Shown here in pieces: positions 32,693 to 40,277 of a stretch of 44,198 nucleotides of DNA. The notes under the pieces were generated by a model. The model did not search any database. It was not told where the DNA came from and saw only the letters and a list, made by a program, of their open reading frames with translations. The position numbers were made by a program, and so were the translations under genes. Every line of letters starts with the position of its first letter. Within the stretch, counting starts at the first letter, position 1. This DNA comes from Candidatus Aminicenantota bacterium (lineage in GTDB: Bacteria; Acidobacteriota; Aminicenantia; Aminicenantales; Aminicenantaceae). The DNA lies in assembly GCA_030612445.1 (NCBI GenBank), contig JAUWNW010000008.1, forward strand, positions 1 through 44,198, given 5' to 3'.

Positions 32693-35059
32693 ATGAGAAA
32701 ATTTGTTTTAATAATATTATTTTGTTGCTTGCCATTTTATGTTTATGGACAGGAAGTTATAGAAAAGATAGAAGTTATTGGAAATGAGCGTGTAACTAAA
32801 GAGACTATTGTATATTATTTGACCTCTCAGGAAGGAGACTTTTACAGTAAGGATCTATTAATAAGAGATTTCCGGCTGTTATGGGCTACCGGCTTTTTTT
32901 CGAATATTGATATACAAGAAGAAGATGGACAGCATGGGAAAATTATTAAGATCATTGTTGAAGAGAATCCGGTTATCAGGGAAATAACCTATAAGACTGG
33001 AAAAAAGGTCAAAGAAGAGGATATTGTCAACAAATTAAAAGAAAATGATGAATATATCCTCCCTTATTCATATTATAGTCCCCATAAGGTCCAGAAAATA
33101 GAAAAGACTATCAAAGAGCTTTTGCTTGAGAAGGGGTTATCTTCCGGAAAGGTCGAGTCGGAAGTAATTAAAAAGGGAAAGAATGAATTAGATATAGTTT
33201 TTAATATCAATGAAGGGCCCAAAGTCAAAGTCGGTAAGATCGTATTTGAAGGAGAGCCGAAGCTGTCGGATAGTACCCTTTTAGCGGCTTTTAAAGAAAA
33301 CAGAAAGCACAGCTTCGTATCCTGGATATTAGGAAAAGATGCCTTTAAGCAGAATATGCTGAATGAAGACCTTGATAATTTAAAGCAGAAGTTCCAGGAA
33401 TATGGTTTTATGGAAGCGGATATCGGGGAACCGAGGTTTGAAGAAATTCAGAAAAGATCGATTTTCCTGAAAAAACAGACTATGAAAAAAATAATTATCC
33501 CTGTAGATGCAGGATATCGTTATTTTGTAGGGGATGTTAGTATACAGGGAAATGAGTTCTTTAATACAAAATATCTCCAGAGCCTGGTGAAATACAATGA
33601 GGGGGATATTTATAGTATAGGAATCAGGGAGAAAGCGGTTGAGAAGATAGGAGAAATTTATCGGGATTTTGGCTATCTTTATGCACAGATAAATCCTATT
33701 GAAAAGCTCGACCCGAAAAATAAACGAGTAAACCTTACTTTCAATATATATGAAGGCGAAGTGGCGTACCTTTACCGGATGGAATTTAAAGGGAACCGTT
33801 TTACAAAGGATAAGGTTATCAGGCGTGAAATGATCCTTAGAGAAGGAGACAGGTTCAGCTTTTCCATGTTTAAAAATAGTCTTCTGCGGATGAACCAGCT
33901 GGGATTAGTTGAGCTTGAGGGAGAGCCTGAGATCTTACCTAACCCTGAAGACCCGACAGAGATTAATGTTAATATCAATATAACTGAACTGCAAAGAAAC
34001 AATATTCAATTTACCGCTGGATATAGCGGGTACCAAGGCACTTTTGTGGCTCTTAGTTACTCAACTGTAAATTTTTTAGGCGCTGGAGAAAAGCTACAGC
34101 TTTCACTTCAGTATGGAAAGCGAATAAAAAATTATTCCTTTGGATTTACCGAACCATATCTATTCGATCTGCCTCTAAATGCAGGATTTAATATTCATGA
34201 TAATTATATGATCTTACCGGGCATGTATAACCGAAGAAGCAAAGGGATAGACTTTTCAGTCAATGGCAGGGTTAAGGGATACTGGAGAGCAGGGCTGACT
34301 TATAGTTATAATAAAATGGAGCTCAGCGAATACGAAGGCGACGATGAGTATTATCCTTATTATGGTGGATACGGCGGAGGATATAGCAGCTACGGATACG
34401 GAGGATATGGCGGGTCTGGAATGTATGGGGGAGCGTATGGTTATGGAAAATATAATATCAGCAGCCTGACTCCCAATATTTACCGGAATACAGTAGACAG
34501 TCCGCTTACACCCTCTAAGGGCAGTTTGTATTCGGTGTCGTTTAAATTCGCAGGCAGTTTCCTGGGCGGTGATGTCGATATGTTTAAACCTCGCTTTGAA
34601 TTCACCCGCTATATTCCGATAATTAAAAAAAGTTCTCTTGGTTTTCACTTAGAATATTCATTCATAAAGAAGGTCGGCGATGCGGAGATCCCGTTCTGGG
34701 AGAGATTTTTCTTGGGAGGAGAAAGGTCTATCAGGGGATATAACATTTATACCATTGGTCCCCGCAATGAAAACGGAGCCAATATGGGGGGAGAGAAATC
34801 ATTTGTCTTCAATGCTGAATATATTGTTCCGGTAGGAGGCCCTTTATATGCGATCTTATTCTATGACACGGGAAATGCTTATGCTCCTGATCAGAAGATA
34901 AGCTTAAAAAACATGTATACATCTGCTGGCCTTGAAGTAAGGATATTTGTCCCGGCTATCCGGGTTCCTTTTAGATTGATTTTCGCTTATAATGATCCGA
35001 TTGCATTATATAAGGATTCTCATTTTAATTTTCGGTTTGCTATCGGGACTACATTTTAA
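32693..35059 (+). CDS. bamA: Outer-membrane protein assembly factor BamA
   Basis: The 788-residue protein has a signal peptide (cut after YVYG), then POTRA domains over roughly the first 420 residues (for example IEKIEVIGNERVTKETI, VGDVSIQGNEFFNTKYL, YRMEFKGNRFTKD). A 16-strand barrel follows, with the lid-loop motif RGYNIYTIG, and it ends in IGTTF with terminal Phe. It folds barrel proteins into the outer membrane. Residues ~553-587 form an unusual Gly/Tyr-rich stretch (YYPYYGGYGGGYSSYGYGGY and onward), most likely an extracellular loop of the barrel. AAGGAAGGG precedes the ATG; skp follows. Confidence 0.95.
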   Translation: MRKFVLIILFCCLPFYVYGQEVIEKIEVIGNERVTKETIVYYLTSQEGDFYSKDLLIRDFRLLWATGFFSNIDIQEEDGQHGKIIKIIVEENPVIREITYKTGKKVKEEDIVNKLKENDEYILPYSYYSPHKVQKIEKTIKELLLEKGLSSGKVESEVIKKGKNELDIVFNINEGPKVKVGKIVFEGEPKLSDSTLLAAFKENRKHSFVSWILGKDAFKQNMLNEDLDNLKQKFQEYGFMEADIGEPRFEEIQKRSIFLKKQTMKKIIIPVDAGYRYFVGDVSIQGNEFFNTKYLQSLVKYNEGDIYSIGIREKAVEKIGEIYRDFGYLYAQINPIEKLDPKNKRVNLTFNIYEGEVAYLYRMEFKGNRFTKDKVIRREMILREGDRFSFSMFKNSLLRMNQLGLVELEGEPEILPNPEDPTEINVNINITELQRNNIQFTAGYSGYQGTFVALSYSTVNFLGAGEKLQLSLQYGKRIKNYSFGFTEPYLFDLPLNAGFNIHDNYMILPGMYNRRSKGIDFSVNGRVKGYWRAGLTYSYNKMELSEYEGDDEYYPYYGGYGGGYSSYGYGGYGGSGMYGGAYGYGKYNISSLTPNIYRNTVDSPLTPSKGSLYSVSFKFAGSFLGGDVDMFKPRFEFTRYIPIIKKSSLGFHLEYSFIKKVGDAEIPFWERFFLGGERSIRGYNIYTIGPRNENGANMGGEKSFVFNAEYIVPVGGPLYAILFYDTGNAYAPDQKISLKNMYTSAGLEVRIFVPAIRVPFRLIFAYNDPIALYKDSHFNFRFAIGTTF

Positions 35060-35092
35060 GATATTTAAAAGAACAGATTAAGGAGGAATAGG

Positions 35093-35632
35093 ATGATTAG
35101 AAAAAGTACAGGGAAGGTTCTTCTACTTACACTCATTATTGCTGCTCTGGTCTCGACCGGATATGCTCAAGCAATTATAAAAATAGGAGTTGTAGATTCT
35201 CAGAAAGTTTTGCAAGAATCCAAAGAAGGCAAAACAGTCATGAACCAGCTCCAGGAAAAGGACAAAAGGAATTCAGCTGAATTATCTCGCAGGGATGAAG
35301 AAATCCGTAATTTACAGACCAAGCTGAATACCCAGAGGCTAACGCTTACCCAGGAAGCTATTATTAATTTAACCTCTGATTTGGAGAACAAGACAACAGC
35401 CAGAAAACGGTTTGCTGAGGATACATACAAAGATATGCAGGCCATGACTCAAAGGATGTTCCAGAAGATACAGGGTGAACTGCTTCCTATTATTGAAAAG
35501 CTGGGAAAAGAGAGAGGGCTTGATATAATTTTTGATCTGGGAAGTAGTGGAGCCGTGTATTACAGTCCTACGATCGATGTTACTCAGGAAGTAATCAAAA
35601 GGTACGATGCCTCAAAAACCGCAAGCAAATAA
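35093..35632 (+). CDS. skp: Periplasmic chaperone Skp/OmpH
   Basis: The 179-residue protein has a signal peptide ending STGYAQA. A small beta body (IIKIGVVDSQKVLQES) is split by a long coiled coil (residues ~45-130, rich in Glu, Lys, Arg and Gln), the tentacles of Skp, and closes with LDIIFDLGSSGAVYYSP. It carries unfolded outer-membrane proteins to BamA. AAGGAGGAA precedes the ATG. Its end overlaps fabZ by 26 bases. Confidence 0.9.
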   Translation: MIRKSTGKVLLLTLIIAALVSTGYAQAIIKIGVVDSQKVLQESKEGKTVMNQLQEKDKRNSAELSRRDEEIRNLQTKLNTQRLTLTQEAIINLTSDLENKTTARKRFAEDTYKDMQAMTQRMFQKIQGELLPIIEKLGKERGLDIIFDLGSSGAVYYSPTIDVTQEVIKRYDASKTASK

Positions 35633-36083
35633 AATTATTTTTGACATAGAGAAAATACTGGGGATGCTTCCTCACAGGTATCCTTTTTTACTTGTAGATA
35701 GAGTACTGGAATTAAAAAAAGGGAAGTCTATCACTGCTTTAAAAAATGTCACCTATAATGAGCCTTTTTTCCAGGGGCATTTCCCAAAACTCAAGATCAT
35801 GCCGGGAGTTTTGATTCTTGAAGCTTTAGCTCAGACCGGAGGACTGCTTTTATATGATTCTCTTCCGGAACCTGAAACAAAACTTGTCTTTCTCAGTAAG
35901 ATTAATAACGCAAAATTCAGACGTCCAGTTGTGCCGGGCGACCAGCTTATTTTAGAAGTCAAATTACTCAAATTGAAGAAAAACTTCGCTTCTATCAGTA
36001 GTAAGGCTTTTGTGGATGACCAGATTGTAGCTGAAGCCGAGGTCATGGCCTCTATTATGAACTTTGAGGAGCTGAATGGGTAG
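35607..36083 (+). CDS. fabZ: 3-hydroxyacyl-ACP dehydratase FabZ
   Basis: The 158-residue hot-dog-fold enzyme contains LPHRYPFLLVDRVLEL with the catalytic His and FFQGHFPKLKIMPGVLILEALAQ with the catalytic Glu. It dehydrates 3-hydroxyacyl-ACP in fatty acid synthesis and competes with LpxA for hydroxyacyl-ACP, which explains their adjacency. The start at 35607 lies inside skp; a start later in the frame (Met20) would remove little and cannot be ruled out. It overlaps lpxA by eight bases. Confidence 0.95.
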   Translation: MPQKPQANKIIFDIEKILGMLPHRYPFLLVDRVLELKKGKSITALKNVTYNEPFFQGHFPKLKIMPGVLILEALAQTGGLLLYDSLPEPETKLVFLSKINNAKFRRPVVPGDQLILEVKLLKLKKNFASISSKAFVDDQIVAEAEVMASIMNFEELNG

Positions 36084-36882
36084 TAATGAAACTTTTATTC
36101 ATTCCTCTGCTGTAGTTCATCCCTCTGCTCGGTTGAGCTCTGGTATCTATATCGGCCCTTCCGTAGTCATTGGGAGCAAGGTTTCAGTCAAAAAAAATAC
36201 CAGAGTAGATGCCTTTGTATATATTGAAGGGCCGACTGAAATAGGCGAAGATTGTCATTTTTTCCCGTATTCCACCATTGGAACTGAACCGCAGGATCTT
36301 AGCTATAAAGGGGAAGAGACCTTTGTGAAGATCGGAGACCGGAATGTTTTCCGGGAATTCATGACCGTGCATCGAGGTACAGTTAAGGGTGGGGGGGAAA
36401 CCCTTATTGGAGATGATAATTATTTCATGGCCTATTCTCATATTGCTCATGACTGTTTTGTCGGAAGTAAAACTATTTTTAACCATGGAGCCACTATTGG
36501 CGGGCATTGTTATGTAGGTGATTTTGCCCAGGTAGGAGCTTTATCCGGGATGCATCAGTTTTGCCGGATCGGTAAATATGCCTTTATCGGAGGATATTCT
36601 GTTATCACCCAGGATGTCCTGTCTTTCTGCAGAATCGCAGGCAGTCGCCCGCCCCTTTTTTACGGTCTTAATGCGATTGGCCTGCGCCGGCAGGGATTCT
36701 CAAGAGAAAGAATAAGAGCAATAAAAGGGATGTTTAAAATTATATTTTATTCTGAACTGAATACATCCCAAGCAGTAGAAAAAATCTTAAGAGAATATCC
36801 GCAGGGGAAAGACAGAGATGAGATTATTCAATTTATTAAATCTTCTAAAAGAGGGATTATTAAGAAGGCATCTGAAGAGTGA
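36076..36882 (+). CDS. lpxA: Acyl-ACP:UDP-GlcNAc O-acyltransferase LpxA
   Basis: The 268-residue protein has a left-handed beta helix of hexapeptide repeats from residue 5 (IHSSAVVHPSARLSSGIYIG) to about 190, with the catalytic His in YSHIAHDCFVG. The C-terminal helical part contains GLNAIGLRRQGFS, specific for LpxA. It starts lipid A synthesis by moving a hydroxyacyl chain to UDP-GlcNAc or UDP-GlcNAc3N. The next gene, lpxI, starts in its stop codon (GTGA). Confidence 0.95.
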   Translation: MGSNETFIHSSAVVHPSARLSSGIYIGPSVVIGSKVSVKKNTRVDAFVYIEGPTEIGEDCHFFPYSTIGTEPQDLSYKGEETFVKIGDRNVFREFMTVHRGTVKGGGETLIGDDNYFMAYSHIAHDCFVGSKTIFNHGATIGGHCYVGDFAQVGALSGMHQFCRIGKYAFIGGYSVITQDVLSFCRIAGSRPPLFYGLNAIGLRRQGFSRERIRAIKGMFKIIFYSELNTSQAVEKILREYPQGKDRDEIIQFIKSSKRGIIKKASEE

Positions 36883-37688
36883 AAAAAAATATAGGGGTTA
36901 TCGCCGGCTCAGGCGAATTTAGCCTTCTTGTCTGTAATCAACTAAGAAAACAAGGGGATAGCTGTATTGTAGCTGGAATCGAGGGCCAAGCTGCTTCTAA
37001 GCTTCAGAATGTTTCTGATGTCTTTGCTTGGTTTGATATCAGCAATATTTTAGATGTAGTACCGTTTTTTAAAAAAAACGGGGTAACAAAAGCTGTATTT
37101 GCAGGTAAAATTGATCACTTGCTGATTATTAAACCTAAAAAACTCAGCCGCTCTATTTTAGGTCTCCTGGCTGGGGGAAAAGACAGGAGTCCATCTGTAA
37201 TATTAAGGAGGGCAATTGATTATCTTGCCAGCCATGGAATAGAGGTGATAGATATAACAATGTTTATTGCTCCGGTTGTCTGTGCTCCCGGGGTCCTTAG
37301 TAAAAAAAAACCGAGCCGTACAATAATGGATGACATAGAGTTCGGTTGGGGCATTGCCAGAAAAACTGCTGACCTGGATATAGGGCAAACAGTTATTGTT
37401 AAGAATAAGGCCATTATAGCAATAGAGGGGATGGAAGGGACAGATAAAGCCATAAGGCGGAGCAGAGATCTGGCCGGAAAAAATACGATTGTGGTTAAGG
37501 TCTGCCGCACTGTTCAAGATGCCAGGATTGATTTGCCCGCAATAGGATTAGAAACTGTTAAAAGTTTGGTCAGTTCAGAATGTGCTGCGCTTTGTTTTGA
37601 GGCCGAGAAGATGCCTTTTTTCCGGCAGGAAGAATCAATAGAGCTTGCAAACGCCCATAATATAGTGATCATTTCTTATAAGAGATGA
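36879..37688 (+). CDS. lpxI: UDP-2,3-diacylglucosamine pyrophosphatase LpxI
   Basis: The 269-residue protein matches the DUF1009/LpxI family from its GTG start: KKNIGVIAGSGEFSLLVCNQ, KAVFAGKIDH, ITMFIAPVVCAPGVLSKKKP and AIEGMEGTDKAIRR are family segments. LpxI cleaves UDP-2,3-diacylglucosamine to lipid X and UMP in organisms without LpxH. It overlaps lpxA by four bases. lpxD, lpxC, lpxB and lpxK are not in the window. Confidence 0.92.
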   Translation: MKKNIGVIAGSGEFSLLVCNQLRKQGDSCIVAGIEGQAASKLQNVSDVFAWFDISNILDVVPFFKKNGVTKAVFAGKIDHLLIIKPKKLSRSILGLLAGGKDRSPSVILRRAIDYLASHGIEVIDITMFIAPVVCAPGVLSKKKPSRTIMDDIEFGWGIARKTADLDIGQTVIVKNKAIIAIEGMEGTDKAIRRSRDLAGKNTIVVKVCRTVQDARIDLPAIGLETVKSLVSSECAALCFEAEKMPFFRQEESIELANAHNIVIISYKR

Positions 37689-37701
37689 AATCCAAGGAAG
37701 C

Positions 37702-37730
37702 CTGAAAATGTTTAAAGGATATGGTATAAT
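37702..37730 (+). promoter_or_regulatory. Extended -10 sigma-70 promoter for the Gfo/Idh gene
   Basis: TATAAT at 37725-37730 is a full consensus -10 with TG one base upstream (TGGTATAAT). CTGAAA at 37702-37707 is a weak -35 at 17-base spacing. It lies between lpxI and the oxidoreductase gene. Confidence 0.5.
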
Positions 37731-37759
37731 ACTACATTATAAAATAGAAGAAGGAAGCA

Positions 37760-38674
37760 ATGGATAAACTTAGAGTCGGGATTATCGGAGTCGGATATCT
37801 TGGTACCCAGCATGCAAGAATACTATCTTATTTGGAAAATGTCGACTTTAAAGGAGTTGCAGATATTGATTCAAATAAATCTATGGTAATAGGCAATCGC
37901 CATAGGGTTCCCTATTATGAAAATTTTGAAGATATGTTGGATGAAATAGATGCAGGTATTGTAGCGGCTCCGACTTTAGAGCATTTTTCTATTGCTGAGA
38001 AGCTGTTAAAAGAAGGAAAATCGGTATTATTAGAGAAGCCAATGACTGATACTGTAGAGCAAGCTGAGATGTTGGTCGATCTGGCCAAAAAAAAAGGCCT
38101 TATTCTCCAGATAGGTCATCTGGAAAGATTCAATCCTGCTGTGGAAGCATTGAAGGATATTGTTAAAGAACCGAAGTTTATCGAGGTGCAAAGATTGGGC
38201 TCTTTTTCAGCCCGCTCCTTGGATACGAATGTAGTGCTTGACCTGATGATTCATGATCTGGATATTATTTTGGATTTGATAAATGATGAAGTAGAAGTTA
38301 TCCGTTCCTCAGGGATACATGTCTTGTCAGAAAAGTTTGATATTGCCAATGCCCGGCTTGAATTCAAGTCCGGCTGTGTTGCCACTCTCACTGCCAGCCG
38401 TGTCCACCAGGGTAAAGTCAGAAATCTAAGAATATTTGAACCGACTGCATATTATTCAGTTGATTATATGGACCAGGAAGTCAAGTCCTTCCCTTTAAAT
38501 GGGAGGCAAACAGATATTAAGACACTGAAGATCAAGAAAGAGGAGCCTTTGAAAATAGAACTTAAAAATTTTTTATCCTGTATAAAAACAGGAAAAAACA
38601 GAAAAGTAAGCGGAGAAGAAGGTTTGCGTGCCCTAAAGCTTGCTCATAAAATACTGGATGAGATAGGGAAATAG
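37760..38674 (+). CDS. Gfo/Idh/MocA-family oxidoreductase
   Basis: The 304-residue protein has the Rossmann motif IIGVGYLGTQHARIL (8-22), the sugar-dehydrogenase motif LLEKPMTDT (90-98), GHLERFNP (119-126) and LMIHDLDIILDL with the likely catalytic His-Asp pair. Such enzymes oxidise sugar hydroxyls, usually on nucleotide sugars, with NAD(P). Position behind lpxI, and similarity of plan to GnnA (UDP-GlcNAc 3-dehydrogenase), suggest lipid A sugar modification, but no GnnB-type aminotransferase is in view. GAAGGAAG precedes the ATG. It has its own promoter candidate at 37702-37730. Confidence 0.85.
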   Translation: MDKLRVGIIGVGYLGTQHARILSYLENVDFKGVADIDSNKSMVIGNRHRVPYYENFEDMLDEIDAGIVAAPTLEHFSIAEKLLKEGKSVLLEKPMTDTVEQAEMLVDLAKKKGLILQIGHLERFNPAVEALKDIVKEPKFIEVQRLGSFSARSLDTNVVLDLMIHDLDIILDLINDEVEVIRSSGIHVLSEKFDIANARLEFKSGCVATLTASRVHQGKVRNLRIFEPTAYYSVDYMDQEVKSFPLNGRQTDIKTLKIKKEEPLKIELKNFLSCIKTGKNRKVSGEEGLRALKLAHKILDEIGK

Positions 38675-38705
38675 GAAGCTGGTTTAGATATTTTTGTCAG
38701 GCTGG

Positions 38706-39470
38706 TTACTCCATTTTAAACATAGAGTCTTCCAGGCCGGAATTGAATTTGATCTCAGTGAGAGTCATAGTCATGAATTCTTCCCCATCCTGGTAAGTGG
38801 TCATTGTATGGGCGACCATCATTCCATCTACTTTTTTATAATCGGTAGTAAAGGACTCGGTTTCAACGTCCACTCCCATTTGAGTTGTAGCCCTGGCAAC
38901 TACTTTGTAGGTCAAGTTGGTTTTTGCATCGATATATATAGTAGCTTCCCAGCCGTCTGGATGAATCTGTTTTAGAACATGATGGTCTTTGTCTTCCAAT
39001 TTTTCCATGCCTTTATATGTATAAACGACATTATATTTTTCCGGGTTCAGCATAATTTCATTTCCCATAGCATCTCTTTTTATATCATCTGTCATCTGTT
39101 CCGTCATTTCTTCGTTGGCGCCGGTTTGGGGGTTAAACATCCAGCCCATCTCTCCGTCATATGCCTGAGTGATAGTCATGCCCATAATTTCAATGTCCAG
39201 TCGCATTTTATCAGGTTCTTTACTGTACATAGTTAAGGAACCTTCCATTCCCAATGTGATAAGTTCCATTGAGCCGGTGACAGTAGTATCTTTTATGCTT
39301 TTAAGCAGTTTTCTGCCTCCCATAGCCTCAATCGACTTGGCAAGGATTTTAAGGGCTTTGGGGTCAGATTTTTTAACTTCTTTATCTTGGGCGTTTAAAT
39401 TTAAAGCAGGCAATATAATCAGACTTAATAGCAAAAAACATAAGGCACATACACTCAGTGTTTTTTTCAT
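38706..39470 (-). CDS. Secreted LolA-like / outer-membrane lipoprotein-sorting-fold protein
   Basis: The 254-residue protein has a signal peptide (MKKTLSVCALCFLLLSLIIL, cut near LNAQ-D). The mature part has the pattern of the LolA/LppX half-barrel superfamily: KILAKSIEAMGGRKLLKSIK, VTGSMELITLGMEGSLTMYS, PDKMRLDIEIMGMTITQAYDG, GWEATIYIDAKTNLTYKVVA. These proteins bind lipids or lipoprotein acyl chains in the periplasm. The signal peptide has Cys residues but no clear lipobox. GGAGA precedes the ATG. A consensus promoter overlapping a palindrome lies upstream. Confidence 0.65.
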   Translation of the reverse strand: MKKTLSVCALCFLLLSLIILPALNLNAQDKEVKKSDPKALKILAKSIEAMGGRKLLKSIKDTTVTGSMELITLGMEGSLTMYSKEPDKMRLDIEIMGMTITQAYDGEMGWMFNPQTGANEEMTEQMTDDIKRDAMGNEIMLNPEKYNVVYTYKGMEKLEDKDHHVLKQIHPDGWEATIYIDAKTNLTYKVVARATTQMGVDVETESFTTDYKKVDGMMVAHTMTTYQDGEEFMTMTLTEIKFNSGLEDSMFKME

Positions 39471-39489
39471 GAATATCTCCTTTTTTTCG

Positions 39490-39518
39490 ATTATAATTGT
39501 TTATAGTTTACCTGTAAA
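39490..39518 (-). promoter_or_regulatory. Sigma-70 promoter of the LolA-like gene
   Basis: On the minus strand TTTACA (39518-39513) and TATAAT (39495-39490) are 17 bases apart, the best promoter match in the window. The GGAGA ribosome site of the gene follows a short leader. Confidence 0.65.
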
Positions 39519-39519
39519 C
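39506..39519. promoter_or_regulatory. Palindromic operator-like site over the -35 box
   Basis: GTTTAC-CT-GTAAAC is a perfect 6-2-6 inverted repeat covering the -35 hexamer of the LolA-like gene promoter, where a repressor would block polymerase. The regulator is unknown. Confidence 0.35.
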
Positions 39520-39547
39520 AAAAATATTCATTGAATAGTTAAGGAGT

Positions 39548-39742
39548 ACCTGAGTTATTCACGAGTCGAGGTTTCCGTAGATGCGAGGCACAGGGGATGA
39601 AGCTGTGGTATTTCACCGCGAATCCGCTGTAACAAAGCAGATGCGGAGAGATCGTCTCGCCCGGAGGGTAAAAAGTGCCGATGATAAAATAAGTTATTGT
39701 TTTTTGAATACGGCATCGGCAATTTTTATGAATAACTCAGGT
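39548..39742 (+). repeat. Perfect 14-bp inverted repeat flanking element C
   Basis: ACCTGAGTTATTCA (39548-39561) and TGAATAACTCAGGT (39729-39742) are perfectly inverted. Without the element the site would be a 29-base palindrome with one central A. Related arms occur at 22858-22913 and 26103-26135, and in part beside element B. They are either the terminal repeats of the mobile unit or its preferred target. No direct target duplication is seen outside them. Confidence 0.8.
39562..39727 (+). ncRNA. Structured element C (HEARO / IscB omega-RNA-like), no ORF
   Basis: This 166-base copy has a closing stem 39562-39569/39652-39659 (seven of eight), the GATGAAGCTGTGGTATTTCAC segment at 39597-39617 shared with B, and the conserved core with CCGCTGTAACAAAG. 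The right-end stem 39670-39683/39714-39727 (13 of 14) has changed on both arms relative to A and B (GTCGAT/ATCGAC became GCCGAT/ATCGGC), a compensatory change that supports a real structure. It again ends directly before ATGAAT. No plus-strand gene follows; it sits behind the minus-strand HTH ORF and upstream of the LolA-like gene. Confidence 0.6.
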
Positions 39743-39750
39743 AAAAGGGT

Positions 39751-39981
39751 TTACAGCCAGATTTCATACTTTTTAAGCCGGTTAAAAAGCATATCTGGGT
39801 GAAGATCGAGGATATCTGCGGTTTTGGCCAGGCTGTTTCCTGTAAGCTCAAGCAGATAGCATATATATCCTTCCTCCAATGAGGCAAGAGTAGGCAAGTA
39901 ATCTGGGTGGACGTCCTGTTTTAGGTGAGTTAAATAATGGTTGAGGTATTTTGATTTTCTCATAAGCATATTATCTTTCAT
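39751..39981 (-). CDS. Orphan Fis-type helix-turn-helix protein
   Basis: The frame is open to 40068, but residues before MKDNMLMRKSKYLNHYLTHL look random, so a start at 39981 (76 residues) or the Met codons just after it is likelier. The C-terminus LAKTADILDLHPDMLFNRLK is a Fis-type DNA-binding helix-turn-helix like that ending NtrC-family regulators, and LEEGYICYLLELT resembles LEKEYIIYLMKLT in the response regulator at 40278. No AAA+ or receiver part is attached, and no Shine-Dalgarno is evident. It may be a small DNA-binding protein or the remnant of a duplicated regulator. Confidence 0.45.
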   Translation of the reverse strand: MKDNMLMRKSKYLNHYLTHLKQDVHPDYLPTLASLEEGYICYLLELTGNSLAKTADILDLHPDMLFNRLKKYEIWL

Positions 39982-40277
39982 GCGTAACTTATTTATGCAA
40001 GGAAAGTGCCAGATATATAAATTTGCATAAGTTCTAGATATTAAAGGGAATAGCAGGCATTCTAACAATCCTGCCTGGGGATTAGTTTTGTATAATTACT
40101 GAACACTTATTTTTGGATAATATGTAACGTATAGATAATAATGGGATTGGGCATAAATACGTTTTCTGTTCAATAGTGTGACATATGAGGGAAGCTTAAG
40201 GCTGATGGCAATAATGGTTAACGGATTTATTAATTTAGAATGCATCAGATGAAGCTGAGGGTATGGGTGCGCTCGCT

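Noticed and set aside
39982-40068. Longer start for the orphan HTH protein at 40068
   Set aside because: The added residues look random and have no ribosome site.
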